Origin: a virus | Strand: one strand, 5' to 3' | Virus record (IMG/VR): IMGVR_UViG_3300021964_000060 | Coordinates: 1-62,021 of that record | Length of the DNA stretch: 62,021 nucleotides | Part shown: positions 26,189 to 36,700 of the stretch, in pieces | Position numbering within the stretch: position 1 is the stretch's first letter | Layout: every line of letters begins with the position of its first letter | Made by a program: the position numbers and the translations under genes | The notes under the pieces: model-generated | Database searches by the model: none | The model's input: the letters and a program-made list of their open reading frames with translations, nothing else | What the model was told of the DNA's origin: nothing

Positions 26189-29100
26189 CTAGTTTATATT
26201 GATTTGCCAACCAGCTATTTGTCTCAAGAATGTTAATTTATTAAAATATGTACTGTTCTGAGATATTTGGGTTTCATTAATTAACGGGTTACCTAATAAA
26301 TCAACTTTAACACCTGATCTGTTATTATTATTGTAATTCGTTTCCATATCATCTAAAATTCTAAATGCATCTTGTAATGTTAAAGCGTTATTTGAGAGAT
26401 TTAAATCTCTCAAATTTAAACAAGTTGCTAAAGAATTAGCTGTATAAGCATTGAATTGGTTTGCAGACATATTTAAATCTTTTAGGAAAATAGAAGATGA
26501 AAAACTAGGAATAGTTCCTCCTAAAAGGTTAGTAGAACAATTAAAATATTCAAGACTTGGCAAACTGAGTTCACCTAAAGAGGTAAATTTATTTTGGCTA
26601 ATATCGAGTATTTTTAAATCATCTAAACTTGTTGCGGGAAAAGCTCCACTAAATAGATTATCTTGAATTTTAATTGTTACTGCATTTCCAATCTGATTTA
26701 AATCTACAGGCCCAGTCATATTTGTTCCGTATAATTCAAATGTTCTAAGCACATTGAAGTATTGCATATCCGGCATCTTTCCTTCAATAGTCCGTGTACC
26801 CCCAACAGAAAATGAATCTAGAGCAGGGAACATAGCAAATGCTTTAGATGACGCAGGAACTTCAAATGGTTCAAAAATAGGTTCCGCACCATCAAACTGC
26901 ATTATATCTACGCTTGGCATGTAGGAATACGCCCCAGTATTAGATTCGAGATTTCCGTATCCTGCAGAAGTAATTTCATAGGTAAATGTTCGGCTGAGGT
27001 GACCTTTGTGCGCTAGGTAAGTAATTAAAGGACCACCCTCAACTTCTCTAAATTGCCAAAAGTATAAATCACTTGCAAAACCTTCACGTTGACCTGGATC
27101 TAGAGCATCGTCATCTTCAAACCCGATAGTGTCTAATAATGTCCCGTCACTTAGATATAACTCAACTGTTGAGCCGTAACCAGTAGTTGGTGTCGGACCG
27201 TAGTCCGAATACGATGTACTTGCCACCGCAATAACTGTATTTCCATCGTCTAACTGTGCAATAGCAGCAGCTCTTCCAAAATTTCTACTGTACACATCTT
27301 GGCTTAATCCCGAAGGTAAATTTGTAGATCCTGGGAATATTCTAGTTATGTCATCTGTAGATTTATTGATAACAAAAACAACACCCGAAAGTGTGTTTGC
27401 TCCAACAGTAGAACCTTGGGCACCCAAAACTATATAATCCTCACATTGTTTCATCGTTGTAAAGACTGTTCTGGGTGTCTCTGGATTAATATTTGTTTGA
27501 TCTATTTCTGCTGAGGTTAGCACTCGCCCTCTATCAACAAACCCTTGCTCAGATCTAAATTTTCTAAGGATTCTGTCTCCATCATCCATTACCCAAATAA
27601 ATTCATTATCGCAAATAACATCACTCCCGTAATGTGATGATCCAGATAATCCGCTAGGTTCTCTTAACCCATTTGGATTAGATGGAAGTTCAGTACCATT
27701 GCTTCTTCTATGGATTGAAACTGTTCCTGCCTGCGTAAATCTTGTTATAAATGCACCGGGAAATCCCACAAATACATAATCATCATTCATTGCAACACTG
27801 GCGCCAAATTCACTATGGCTAACTGAATATCCTCCAAAAAATCCTCTTTCGCCCCTTTCGGGTATATAAGATTCACTAACTTCTAATCTTCTAACCACCG
27901 CTCCGTTTGCGTTGTATAATACACAAGCGCCCTCAACATCATAATCCCAACCGTTTTGGCTCGAAAAGCCGCCACTTTGTGAATTTTGATAATAATCAGT
28001 TTCTTTGGATGTGATAGCAAATCTTCCTTGACTTGCATCATTAAAGAAATCACCTTTAACGTTAGTAGCCACATCAGTGAAATCTTGAACAGCACCTACA
28101 CCTATACTCAATGTGGAAGCAAAGTTATTATCTGTTATAGTTGTGAAAGAATCATTTTCGGCTGCCGAAGGTACAGATAAAAATAAAGGATAAACGGTAG
28201 GATTTAGTGCCTTAATGTATGTAACTTGGTCTCTAGAGCCATTTATATAAGCGACTGAACTATAAAACGCTTCTCCAAAATCAGTAACAATAGGATCTTC
28301 ATCATTTCCAAAAAAGTTATTTGCGGTGTCAACCGTTGTATTAAATGTACCACCACTAAGTTTAAAAGTAGCTAAACTTGATGCGAGATTTGAAACAATC
28401 TCTTGATACTCTGCGCCTTCTGTTGCAAACGCTCCAGCCAGCTCTAATTCAATTTTACGCTTGCCGGCAGCTGCTAATGGTTGAAATGTTCCGTTTATTC
28501 TTGTGTTTGATAAATTTAATTCTTCTAAACTAGGACATCCTTTAAAGGCTAAGTCAAACCTGCCCGTCACATAAGAATCCGAAAAATCTACAAACCTTAA
28601 AGAACGGCAACCTTCAAAATATCCATGTGTATTAGAACCATATATATTTGCTTCACCTATGTTTACAGTTGCACCGTTGAAATTTTGATTATGCGAATAT
28701 TCAACGAGTTTTTGTGAAGAAAGCGTAGAAAGGGCATTGTTACCTGATGCCGGACCACCGAAACAGATAGGTTCAACACTATTTTGATCTAAAATAACAG
28801 TAGTAATTTCAACATCCACAGGATTACCTACAATAAATGGATCGTTTTCAATTACTTCACCTTCTTCTTTCATTGACCTTATATTATTATTAAAAAGATC
28901 TATTATCTGGATAGATTTACCCGTTTCTAACAACGAAGTGCTTAAAAATCTATAACTTTGATCTTGAACTCTGTAATTTAATAAAGAACTATTAATTTTA
29001 GGTGTAACACCTGCATATGTATTTCTTCTAATATTACCTCTACTCCAAGAAGAGTTAAATTTAAAATCTATTAATTGTTGATAACCTGATAAATCTATAT

Positions 29101-30208
29101 CACCTGAATTTGTAAATGTGCCTGAAATATCTAAAAAAATTAGATTTGAAGCACCTAAAGAATTTATCTGAGTATTTGCATCAGGTGTATTAGATAAAGG
29201 ATTACCGGCAAAAATTAAGGTATTTAAATTGGGAGTTCTAGCCGATAAGGGCGGATTATCCGGAACATTTTGAAAATTATTTTGAGTTAAGTCAAGATAG
29301 TTTAAATTAGGCAAAGTTGCTTTGGGAAAACTAGAAATATTTAAGTTCTTTAATGTAAAATTAAAGAAGGCATCAGGTCTTGCATAGAAGTCAAGACGTT
29401 TAGATCCGTTAGTCGTAAAATTAAATTCTTGTTCAAATACTGTTTCGGGCAAATCTCTAAATATATATTCTATGGCCGGATCAAATGAATTATCCAAAAT
29501 AACTAATGTAGGTTTAACACCTGCTGTTGTTTGAAAAGTTAATTCCGAATTTCTGAAAAATGCATCAAAAGATAAAGGAATATTTTGCATTGCATAGAAG
29601 AAATACGGTTGCCCATTTATAGATAATTGTACTTGAGTTGTTGGTTCTTCAGCATCAAATCTTTTTTCTGTTATAGGGCCTTTGAATACAAGAGAATCTG
29701 TAAAAATATAAGAATCGTTAGGATCTGCATTTAGACCCGTACCAGGATCTACAGGATTAATAGAAAGCTCTGCTCCATAAAAAATAGTGTTACTTGTATC
29801 GCTGTTTATCGATGACCAAGATGATACACGGCTTGTTGAAATGTCTGCCTGCACTGTTTCATAATAAGGAGAGGATTCACCGTATTGGAGGAAATTATAT
29901 TTAATTGCTGAAGCACGAACCTGACTGTTGACAATGACATTTGAATCATAGGCAGGTTGATAGATATCAACTAAACTTCCTGCTTTTGATGCCATTTCAA
30001 AAGCGGATCTATATGCAGAATATGTTGCTTTTTCCTGGTCATCATTTAAATTACCCAACAAGTGTAATTCTTGTGTTGTTATTTCTTCAGACAAACCTCT
30101 AATTTTGTTTAGGTCACTAATATTTAAACCTAAGTTAATTAGAGAGTCAGCAAGGTTATCAACATCACCTAAATATAGGAAAACATTTAATCCTCTAAAG
30201 ATTGCCAT
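26189..30208 (-). CDS. Virion-type protein with leucine-rich repeats and FG-GAP-like propeller (1,339 aa)
   Basis: The ATG at 30208 directly follows the stop of the 1,168-aa gene. The N-terminus 'MAIFRGLNVFLYLGDVDNLA' with 'LGLNISDLNKIRGLS' looks like an attachment domain. Leucine-rich repeats occupy about 284-385 ('LPNLNYLDLTQNNFQNVP'), 530-592 ('CPSLEELNLSNTRINGTF') and 1120-1337 ('LKILDISQNKF', 'LRDLNLSNNAL'). Residues about 750-1070 carry repeated 'FGASVAMNDDYVFVGFPG' type units, which resemble FG-GAP or kelch propeller blades. No signal peptide or transmembrane segment is seen. These folds bind proteins or glycans, so a receptor-binding role on the tail is plausible. The phage origin is supported by its position between structural genes and its similar base use. 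Confidence 0.65.
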   Translation of the reverse strand: MAIFRGLNVFLYLGDVDNLADSLINLGLNISDLNKIRGLSEEITTQELHLLGNLNDDQEKATYSAYRSAFEMASKAGSLVDIYQPAYDSNVIVNSQVRASAIKYNFLQYGESSPYYETVQADISTSRVSSWSSINSDTSNTIFYGAELSINPVDPGTGLNADPNDSYIFTDSLVFKGPITEKRFDAEEPTTQVQLSINGQPYFFYAMQNIPLSFDAFFRNSELTFQTTAGVKPTLVILDNSFDPAIEYIFRDLPETVFEQEFNFTTNGSKRLDFYARPDAFFNFTLKNLNISSFPKATLPNLNYLDLTQNNFQNVPDNPPLSARTPNLNTLIFAGNPLSNTPDANTQINSLGASNLIFLDISGTFTNSGDIDLSGYQQLIDFKFNSSWSRGNIRRNTYAGVTPKINSSLLNYRVQDQSYRFLSTSLLETGKSIQIIDLFNNNIRSMKEEGEVIENDPFIVGNPVDVEITTVILDQNSVEPICFGGPASGNNALSTLSSQKLVEYSHNQNFNGATVNIGEANIYGSNTHGYFEGCRSLRFVDFSDSYVTGRFDLAFKGCPSLEELNLSNTRINGTFQPLAAAGKRKIELELAGAFATEGAEYQEIVSNLASSLATFKLSGGTFNTTVDTANNFFGNDEDPIVTDFGEAFYSSVAYINGSRDQVTYIKALNPTVYPLFLSVPSAAENDSFTTITDNNFASTLSIGVGAVQDFTDVATNVKGDFFNDASQGRFAITSKETDYYQNSQSGGFSSQNGWDYDVEGACVLYNANGAVVRRLEVSESYIPERGERGFFGGYSVSHSEFGASVAMNDDYVFVGFPGAFITRFTQAGTVSIHRRSNGTELPSNPNGLREPSGLSGSSHYGSDVICDNEFIWVMDDGDRILRKFRSEQGFVDRGRVLTSAEIDQTNINPETPRTVFTTMKQCEDYIVLGAQGSTVGANTLSGVVFVINKSTDDITRIFPGSTNLPSGLSQDVYSRNFGRAAAIAQLDDGNTVIAVASTSYSDYGPTPTTGYGSTVELYLSDGTLLDTIGFEDDDALDPGQREGFASDLYFWQFREVEGGPLITYLAHKGHLSRTFTYEITSAGYGNLESNTGAYSYMPSVDIMQFDGAEPIFEPFEVPASSKAFAMFPALDSFSVGGTRTIEGKMPDMQYFNVLRTFELYGTNMTGPVDLNQIGNAVTIKIQDNLFSGAFPATSLDDLKILDISQNKFTSLGELSLPSLEYFNCSTNLLGGTIPSFSSSIFLKDLNMSANQFNAYTANSLATCLNLRDLNLSNNALTLQDAFRILDDMETNYNNNNRSGVKVDLLGNPLINETQISQNSTYFNKLTFLRQIAGWQININ

Positions 30209-33200
30209 TTACTGTTCCCTTGTTGTAATTGTAAATTGCATTTCACCAAAATTTGTTGGACTTTCTGGCAATGCTGTTGCTTTAAAATATATAGCTCTAT
30301 TGTTATACAAACCTATGCTAATTTTATTTCTATCAAAATTAAAAATATTCGATAAATCAATTTCTTCATTTTGATTACCGGGTACAAAGAAAGAATAAAT
30401 TGTCTTACCGTCTCTAATTGGGTTTAAAGCTGCTGTATCATAACCAATACCCGATAGTCTATTTTGTGAAATAAACGATGATGGAGGAAATACTGCAGAT
30501 ACACCTGTGTCTGCACTTTCAGTCGCATCAAATCCTATTCCTGTTCCAGCAAAAGTTGGAACATGTGTTACACTCCCATTTACATTTATTTGTTCAACTA
30601 TGATATTATTTATTTCAGCATTACTTCTCATTCCTATAAACAAATGTAATGGATCCTGTCTAAACGGTAATACCCTTTTTAAAGGCCCAAAGTTTCTCGG
30701 ATCATCTGGACCCGATTTAGTCAGTTTATAATCGTCTGATAATGTAAATTCTCTAACCAAAATTTCAGTGATTGTAGATGGGTCAATGTTAGGTGGATTA
30801 CCGCTATTATCATTTATAACGTAAACAACATTTTTAGGTAGTCCTAAAACTGTTTGTATTCTAGGAATTGTTGTAAATTTAAATGTTGTTTCATTATCGT
30901 TTGCCCCAAATGTAGAATAATTTAAATCAATTTCATTTATGGGAGGTGCATCACCTTCAAAAACAACTAGGTAATCACCACCGGATACGTCAGGGGTATC
31001 TAATTCAATAATTTGTTCTACAGCGTAGGTGTTAATGTCTATTTTACCCTTTAGACAACTTAACAATCCAGTAAAGTTTCCTTTAGGTAATTCATCACCT
31101 CTTATTCGGTCATCCTGCTCTAATCTATATCCGCCCGAAAAATCTGTTTCACCGGATTCAGCATTTGTTGTTAACTCATAACCATTTTCTCGGTTTGTAA
31201 ATTCTCCATAAAGCTCGGTGTTATAATCAAAGTATACTTCACCTACAGGTGGTAAAGTTTGATAGAACCTTTCTCCTCCAAATTGTAAATATGTTTCACC
31301 TACAGGTACCTCAGGAGTTTTAGTTGTAAATCCTAATAAGAAATCATTAAATCTTCCATTTGTAACATTTCTGTCAATAGGGTTTAAAAAATGAACTTTA
31401 AATTCATTAGAAGTAATTTCTGTTGTATCGCCAACAAACGTACTGTAGTTATGAATTTCTGCATCAAATCTAGAACTCGGCAATGCAGTGAGAATGGAAC
31501 CGTTATCTCTCCTTGTTTTGAAAGGAACGGGTAATCTAGTTTCAGTAATTTCATAATTAGATCTTCTGTATATTTTAGAAAATCCATCATCTGCCGGATC
31601 AAAATTTGCATATATGTTATACAAACCATCTCCAACTATTTTAGAATTTACGTCTAAAATATCAAAAGAATTCTGAGATGTGCTAGTTAATAATATACCT
31701 GTATTATCGTCTACAATATTAAAACTTATATTTTTATTTTGGTTGAATGTGCATCTTAATGAAATTGATTTAGAGCCATGTTGACCATCGGGTGAAACAT
31801 TAACCTCTTCAATGTCAATTCTTGTATCTTTACTAGAAAACACAGAAATAGTTTGCGGAAATGCTGACTTTAAATTAATATTGCCATCAAACGGATTATT
31901 TTCATCATCTAATCCCGTTGAATTTACAATTTTATTTTTAGGGTGTATACCGACAATAGGTGTTTTTACATTAAATGGTTTTGTTGGGGATTGTAAACTG
32001 GTAAATGTTGTTGTGCCTTCATCGCCACCATCAATATAATAAGATGCACCATATTTGTAAATGTAGATAGGTTCAAATAAATTCGAAGTATTTTTATTAT
32101 ATACCATATATCTAAATTTAAAATCTGGGTTTTGTAAAACAGGAACTTCCATCTGATTTTCAATAATCATTGTGTGGAGCCTGACCCATCTTGCTTCTCC
32201 GGCGCCAACAGGTACGTATGCATAAAATCTTGCACCAATCGCACCATACCAAGAGTATTCAATTTTATACATTGTAACTTTTTCAAAATCTATAATGTAT
32301 CCAGATGGCCCCGAGCCATCTAACGGATCACCATTCCATTTAGATCTTGGAATTTTTAATTCGTGCATAGGCACTGAATTATCTTTACCTGGAGGAAGTA
32401 CCTTTGTTGGTTGTGAATTTTCATCAACGCTCATATATAAACTATACGGCGCTAAGTCGTATCTATCTTCAACAAGATTTATTGGTCTCTGTACTGTAGA
32501 CCTTACAATGATACTCCATTGTGTCCCTGCAACTTGAAACATATACTGATCTGTGGGATTAGCGGCGCCCCATTCAACGAGATCGTTTGTTGAACCAGGG
32601 TTGTTTCTCAATCGTAAACCGAATGTAAATCCGGAAATACGACCAGGCTGATATCTAAATGTTTCTTTACTTTCTAAAATACCTATAGATTCATTTTCTG
32701 CCGAATCTCCAGGTCTTGTATATTCTGGGTCACAATATCCCACAATAAAATCATAATTACCTGCATAATCATTTGTACTGTCAAATATAATTTGCTCGGG
32801 TAATTGAGTAGGTGAAGGAGGAACATTAAATATCGGATATGTTTCTGTGCCAGCTCTAATTTTTTCATAAAACACAGTCCAGTTTTCAATAGCATCCATT
32901 GCATCTTGCACAGTTGAATTTTCTGTACCTGATCTGTATTCAATTTCATAATATAGCTGCTCATTATAAAATCCTGCAGCACCACCGCCTAATCGTAACC
33001 ACGAATTAACAACTCCTGGCGTCCCTCTTTTTACTCCTATAATAGGTATCTCATCACCATCTTGAGTCATTATTCTTACGTAAGGTGGAATGAAATTTTT
33101 TCTAGCAAATTCTCTTCCTTGAGCATCTGCATTTTGCCATATTTCATACATCCATCTACCTAAGGCAATAAACCTTATATACTTGTAGAAATTATTTGTT

Positions 33201-33715
33201 AATTCACCGTTGGTGTATGTAGGCCCAAATGGAAAGGTATATTGTGTTGGGAATGATTTAAAATACAGAGCCTGTTCAGTAGTTCCTTCATAGAACTCCG
33301 CAGCAGCTCTTTTACCAAAGATTGGATGCTGTCTGTTGTACCACTCATACGGTTCATTGTTAGGAGCAACTGTATAAAAATTCCAATTATCTTTATCAAT
33401 TCCATATGATGATACATCGGAGAACAAAGAAAGTTGCTCTTCGGCACGAGGAATACCTAATAAACTAACCGATACTTCAGAAAAATCGCTAAATTCTTCT
33501 TCTATAGGGGCAGGCGCCCCTGTTTCCTGGTTAACAATAACCGACATTGCGTTAGCTCTTCTGTTATAACTATCTAATGTTGTTATAACAGAAGTTATCA
33601 GCCTATTGCCTGCAACGTCAGTTAATGGTAACCCTTGAATATCAACTAATTCTGGAAAAGTTTCAATTAAAGGGGCAGGTATCTTATCGAATCCAACCTT
33701 GACTTGTTTTGTCAT
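30209..33715 (-). CDS. Large virion structural protein, SWYG family paralogue 1 (1,168 aa)
   Basis: The ATG at 33715 directly follows the stop of the 1,407-aa gene. Residues 79-100 ('SEVSVSLLGIPRAEEQLSLF') match residues 52-71 of that neighbour. A 'FRYQPGRISGFTFG' motif near 352 and an 'IPRSKWNGDPLDGSGPSGY...EYSWYGAIGARF' module at about 450-540 follow, then 'YGASYYIDGGD'. The same order occurs in the 1,407-aa protein, and versions occur in the 1,861-aa protein. The N-terminal half has 'FPFGPTYTNGELTNNFYKYI' and other features seen in marine T4-like structural proteins. No catalytic motif is visible. Tandem duplication with its neighbour is likely, and a tail or baseplate-associated role is inferred. 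Confidence 0.7.
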   Translation of the reverse strand: MTKQVKVGFDKIPAPLIETFPELVDIQGLPLTDVAGNRLITSVITTLDSYNRRANAMSVIVNQETGAPAPIEEEFSDFSEVSVSLLGIPRAEEQLSLFSDVSSYGIDKDNWNFYTVAPNNEPYEWYNRQHPIFGKRAAAEFYEGTTEQALYFKSFPTQYTFPFGPTYTNGELTNNFYKYIRFIALGRWMYEIWQNADAQGREFARKNFIPPYVRIMTQDGDEIPIIGVKRGTPGVVNSWLRLGGGAAGFYNEQLYYEIEYRSGTENSTVQDAMDAIENWTVFYEKIRAGTETYPIFNVPPSPTQLPEQIIFDSTNDYAGNYDFIVGYCDPEYTRPGDSAENESIGILESKETFRYQPGRISGFTFGLRLRNNPGSTNDLVEWGAANPTDQYMFQVAGTQWSIIVRSTVQRPINLVEDRYDLAPYSLYMSVDENSQPTKVLPPGKDNSVPMHELKIPRSKWNGDPLDGSGPSGYIIDFEKVTMYKIEYSWYGAIGARFYAYVPVGAGEARWVRLHTMIIENQMEVPVLQNPDFKFRYMVYNKNTSNLFEPIYIYKYGASYYIDGGDEGTTTFTSLQSPTKPFNVKTPIVGIHPKNKIVNSTGLDDENNPFDGNINLKSAFPQTISVFSSKDTRIDIEEVNVSPDGQHGSKSISLRCTFNQNKNISFNIVDDNTGILLTSTSQNSFDILDVNSKIVGDGLYNIYANFDPADDGFSKIYRRSNYEITETRLPVPFKTRRDNGSILTALPSSRFDAEIHNYSTFVGDTTEITSNEFKVHFLNPIDRNVTNGRFNDFLLGFTTKTPEVPVGETYLQFGGERFYQTLPPVGEVYFDYNTELYGEFTNRENGYELTTNAESGETDFSGGYRLEQDDRIRGDELPKGNFTGLLSCLKGKIDINTYAVEQIIELDTPDVSGGDYLVVFEGDAPPINEIDLNYSTFGANDNETTFKFTTIPRIQTVLGLPKNVVYVINDNSGNPPNIDPSTITEILVREFTLSDDYKLTKSGPDDPRNFGPLKRVLPFRQDPLHLFIGMRSNAEINNIIVEQINVNGSVTHVPTFAGTGIGFDATESADTGVSAVFPPSSFISQNRLSGIGYDTAALNPIRDGKTIYSFFVPGNQNEEIDLSNIFNFDRNKISIGLYNNRAIYFKATALPESPTNFGEMQFTITTREQ
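33558..33594 (-). repeat. 13-bp perfect inverted repeat inside coding sequence
   Basis: CTTCTGTTATAAC (33558-33570) and GTTATAACAGAAG (33582-33594) are separated by 11 bases. In the mRNA this forms a 13-base-pair stem about 120-160 nt into the 1,168-aa reading frame. Each arm also contains the palindrome GTTATAAC. Confidence 0.8.
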
Positions 33716-36700
33716 TTATTGCTCTTCCCATGTTATCCCTACTGCAATTGGATCAGTGTTTTCTCCGACAAGCGTATCACTATCAACAGCAATATATAAA
33801 GATTCAACTTCATCAGTTAACGGGTAAGACAAATATTCTTTATTATAATCAAAATACGTATTCAATTCTATTTGTTCAGTACCTTGTGTCAAATATAATG
33901 TTGCAACAGATGTTCCTGTACCAGGTATTGGTAATACAGGATTATTAACAACATTAATAGATGTTAAACTGTCTTGAGAAGGCAAAATAGTCCTTGTTTC
34001 ATCCGAATATGTAATCACATTAACATCGCCAGTTACTGTATTTGCTTGATAAGCAAATCTATCATCAGGTAAGAATTCACCTGTTTTTAATGTAACAGTA
34101 TCTGTAAATGTATCAAACATATCGAAATAATATGAATTAGCTAACTTATATAACCTACCAAATACTGTGACTTCTTCACCTAAAACTCTTGCTTGGAACC
34201 ATCCATATTTTTCAGCATTATTTAATAAGAATGGATCGGGAGCAGCGGATTCAGTTACTGTTAATGGCAGTCCCTCAGCGGATATAGTATATTCTGCTGA
34301 AAGATTTAGAGTACCATCTATCACATCTTCTGTTTGAAATACTGGTGTCTTTTTCATTCTCATTCTTACAGGGTTATTTCCTAAATTCGCTGTTGATAAT
34401 TTTGTAGGATAAACCTGTACACGGTTTCTTACTCCAGAAGAATTTACGGCAGATACAATAACATCTTTTGTTTCTAATCCGTATGCTGTAGGAGCTCTAT
34501 CTGTTACAAGTGTTATACCTTGACCTACAGGCTGTCTTGTGAACTCAACGAAATTTCCATTAACCCAATTAACTTTGATGCCCTGGTCTCTCGCATCACC
34601 AGTCTGTAATTCCGCACCCATAAAGAATGTTTTATTGCTTGGAATTGGAACTCCATCTGTAGTGGTCAACTCAGTTATTTCATATTGTCTTGAGGCAGCA
34701 GCGCCTGTGGTTGTTATTTGCCACTTTTTACCTACTGCATCAACTGTTGTGTTGTTATTATGAGAATATAACCTGACTGTACCACGGTCACCGCCATCAA
34801 TATAATACGATGCACCATACTTGACAATATGATGAGAGGCATTACCATAATTGTATGTATCAGTTTGATATTCTAAATCACCACCCGTTATTTCAGAACC
34901 CCCACCCCATACATTGTATGTAATAGGTAATGTTGCGTTACCTAAAGATGCAATTTTTAATTGGTTAGAAGCTCTTAAATGGTGTACACGAACCCATCTT
35001 GCTTCACCGTTATCAATGGGAACATACGCTAAGAATAATGCACCAACCGCACCGTACCATGAGAACTCAACCTTAAGCATGGTAACTTTTGTGAAGTCAA
35101 AGTTATATAGTGATATTGCATCTTCCCATAGTCCATCTTGATCTTGAACATTAGCGCCGGGTCTAACAATACCTGTAGGTCCTGTTGCTACATCAGAATA
35201 AACTCGCTTACTAACTTTGCCATCTAACTTATCATGCGAGAATCTAGATCTAGGAACACGATATTCGTACACACCCCAATACTCTGGATTAACATTATTC
35301 TTAATCCAGTTAATATATTCTATATTAAAGTTAATATTGTCATATTGTCTTCTTATTTCTGACAAATTTGCATTGACATTAGAATCTAATGATGTGTCGA
35401 TATATCCTAAGTATACAGCTTCAGCATCATCTAATTGAATATTAGATGAATACTTTAGAGGGAATTGCATACCTTTAATAAACGGATCTGAATCATCATC
35501 ATAATTTGTAGATATATTTACTCCATCAATATTGGTAATTGTACCTGCTTCTCTTGTATCAAATCTGTAATATTGTGGATCATAAACCTCTGGAACTTCA
35601 AAAGGAGTCACCAACTCAAAGTATACGTAATTATCACCATCATCATTTGTTTGTGGTGTAAAGTCTTCTCCTGTATCCGGATCAATTGTAAAAACTTTTT
35701 GACCTTCAGGATTGTTAGAATATTTGTATGCTCTAATAGTAAATTGATTACCTTTTGCACCAATTACTCTATCAACTGTAAATATTGCTCCATTTTGCCA
35801 TCCTCCAACAGATTCACCCGATGTTCCTGTAACAACAGGCCAATCTTGACCATTACCTGTATACATTCTTACTTTTTGACCGAATGTAACGATTCCTTTT
35901 GTTAAAGTAAATACAGTTTGATATCCATCAAGTCGTGCATTGTTCATATCGTAATCATCGGGTCCAGGACCAGCCGTACCATCATTATTAAAATCAATAA
36001 ATTCAAATCTTGTATGAGCTTTAATTTTTTCAATCGGTTTAAGCAAAGATGGATCATTAACAGCGGCATGGATCATAGGCAACCCATCTCTAAATGCAAC
36101 TAAGTTAGCAGCAAATCCACGAGTACCGTATTCTACTGCAATAGTTGATTCAGAGTTAAAGTTTTCGATTAGATCACCAGCAAGCGATATGATTTTACTT
36201 TCAATTGGATTTGAAGTATTCATATTAAAAGGTGCTTCTTTTAAATCTTCGAGAATCATATCTCTTAGGTGTGTATGCCTTGATCTTTCGGATACTTGTG
36301 AGTTTCCGTCTTGACTTTGACTATAAATTGATTGTCCATCACCCTTATAATACATTGACATATTATATTTTGTTTCGGCATTTCCTCCGCCAACAATATC
36401 ATTTTTATATCCATCAATCACATATAACAAATCTCTAGCACACTTATATTTGATATTTTCGTAAAATCTGTTAAGTTCTAATGCCATCGTAGCACTCACA
36501 TCAGTTCCATACAATTGAGTGAGTGGAGGGACATATCCTGGAATAACTTGATTTACCATAAAATCAAGACCATCGCCTGGCCCGTTAATAGGATTGTATC
36601 TATAATTTACTGCGTTTGATGTGCTATGTATAGCTGTATTCGAATAAGGAATAGTTGCACCTGCATCGACATCACCAGCGCTATAACTAGATACAAAATA

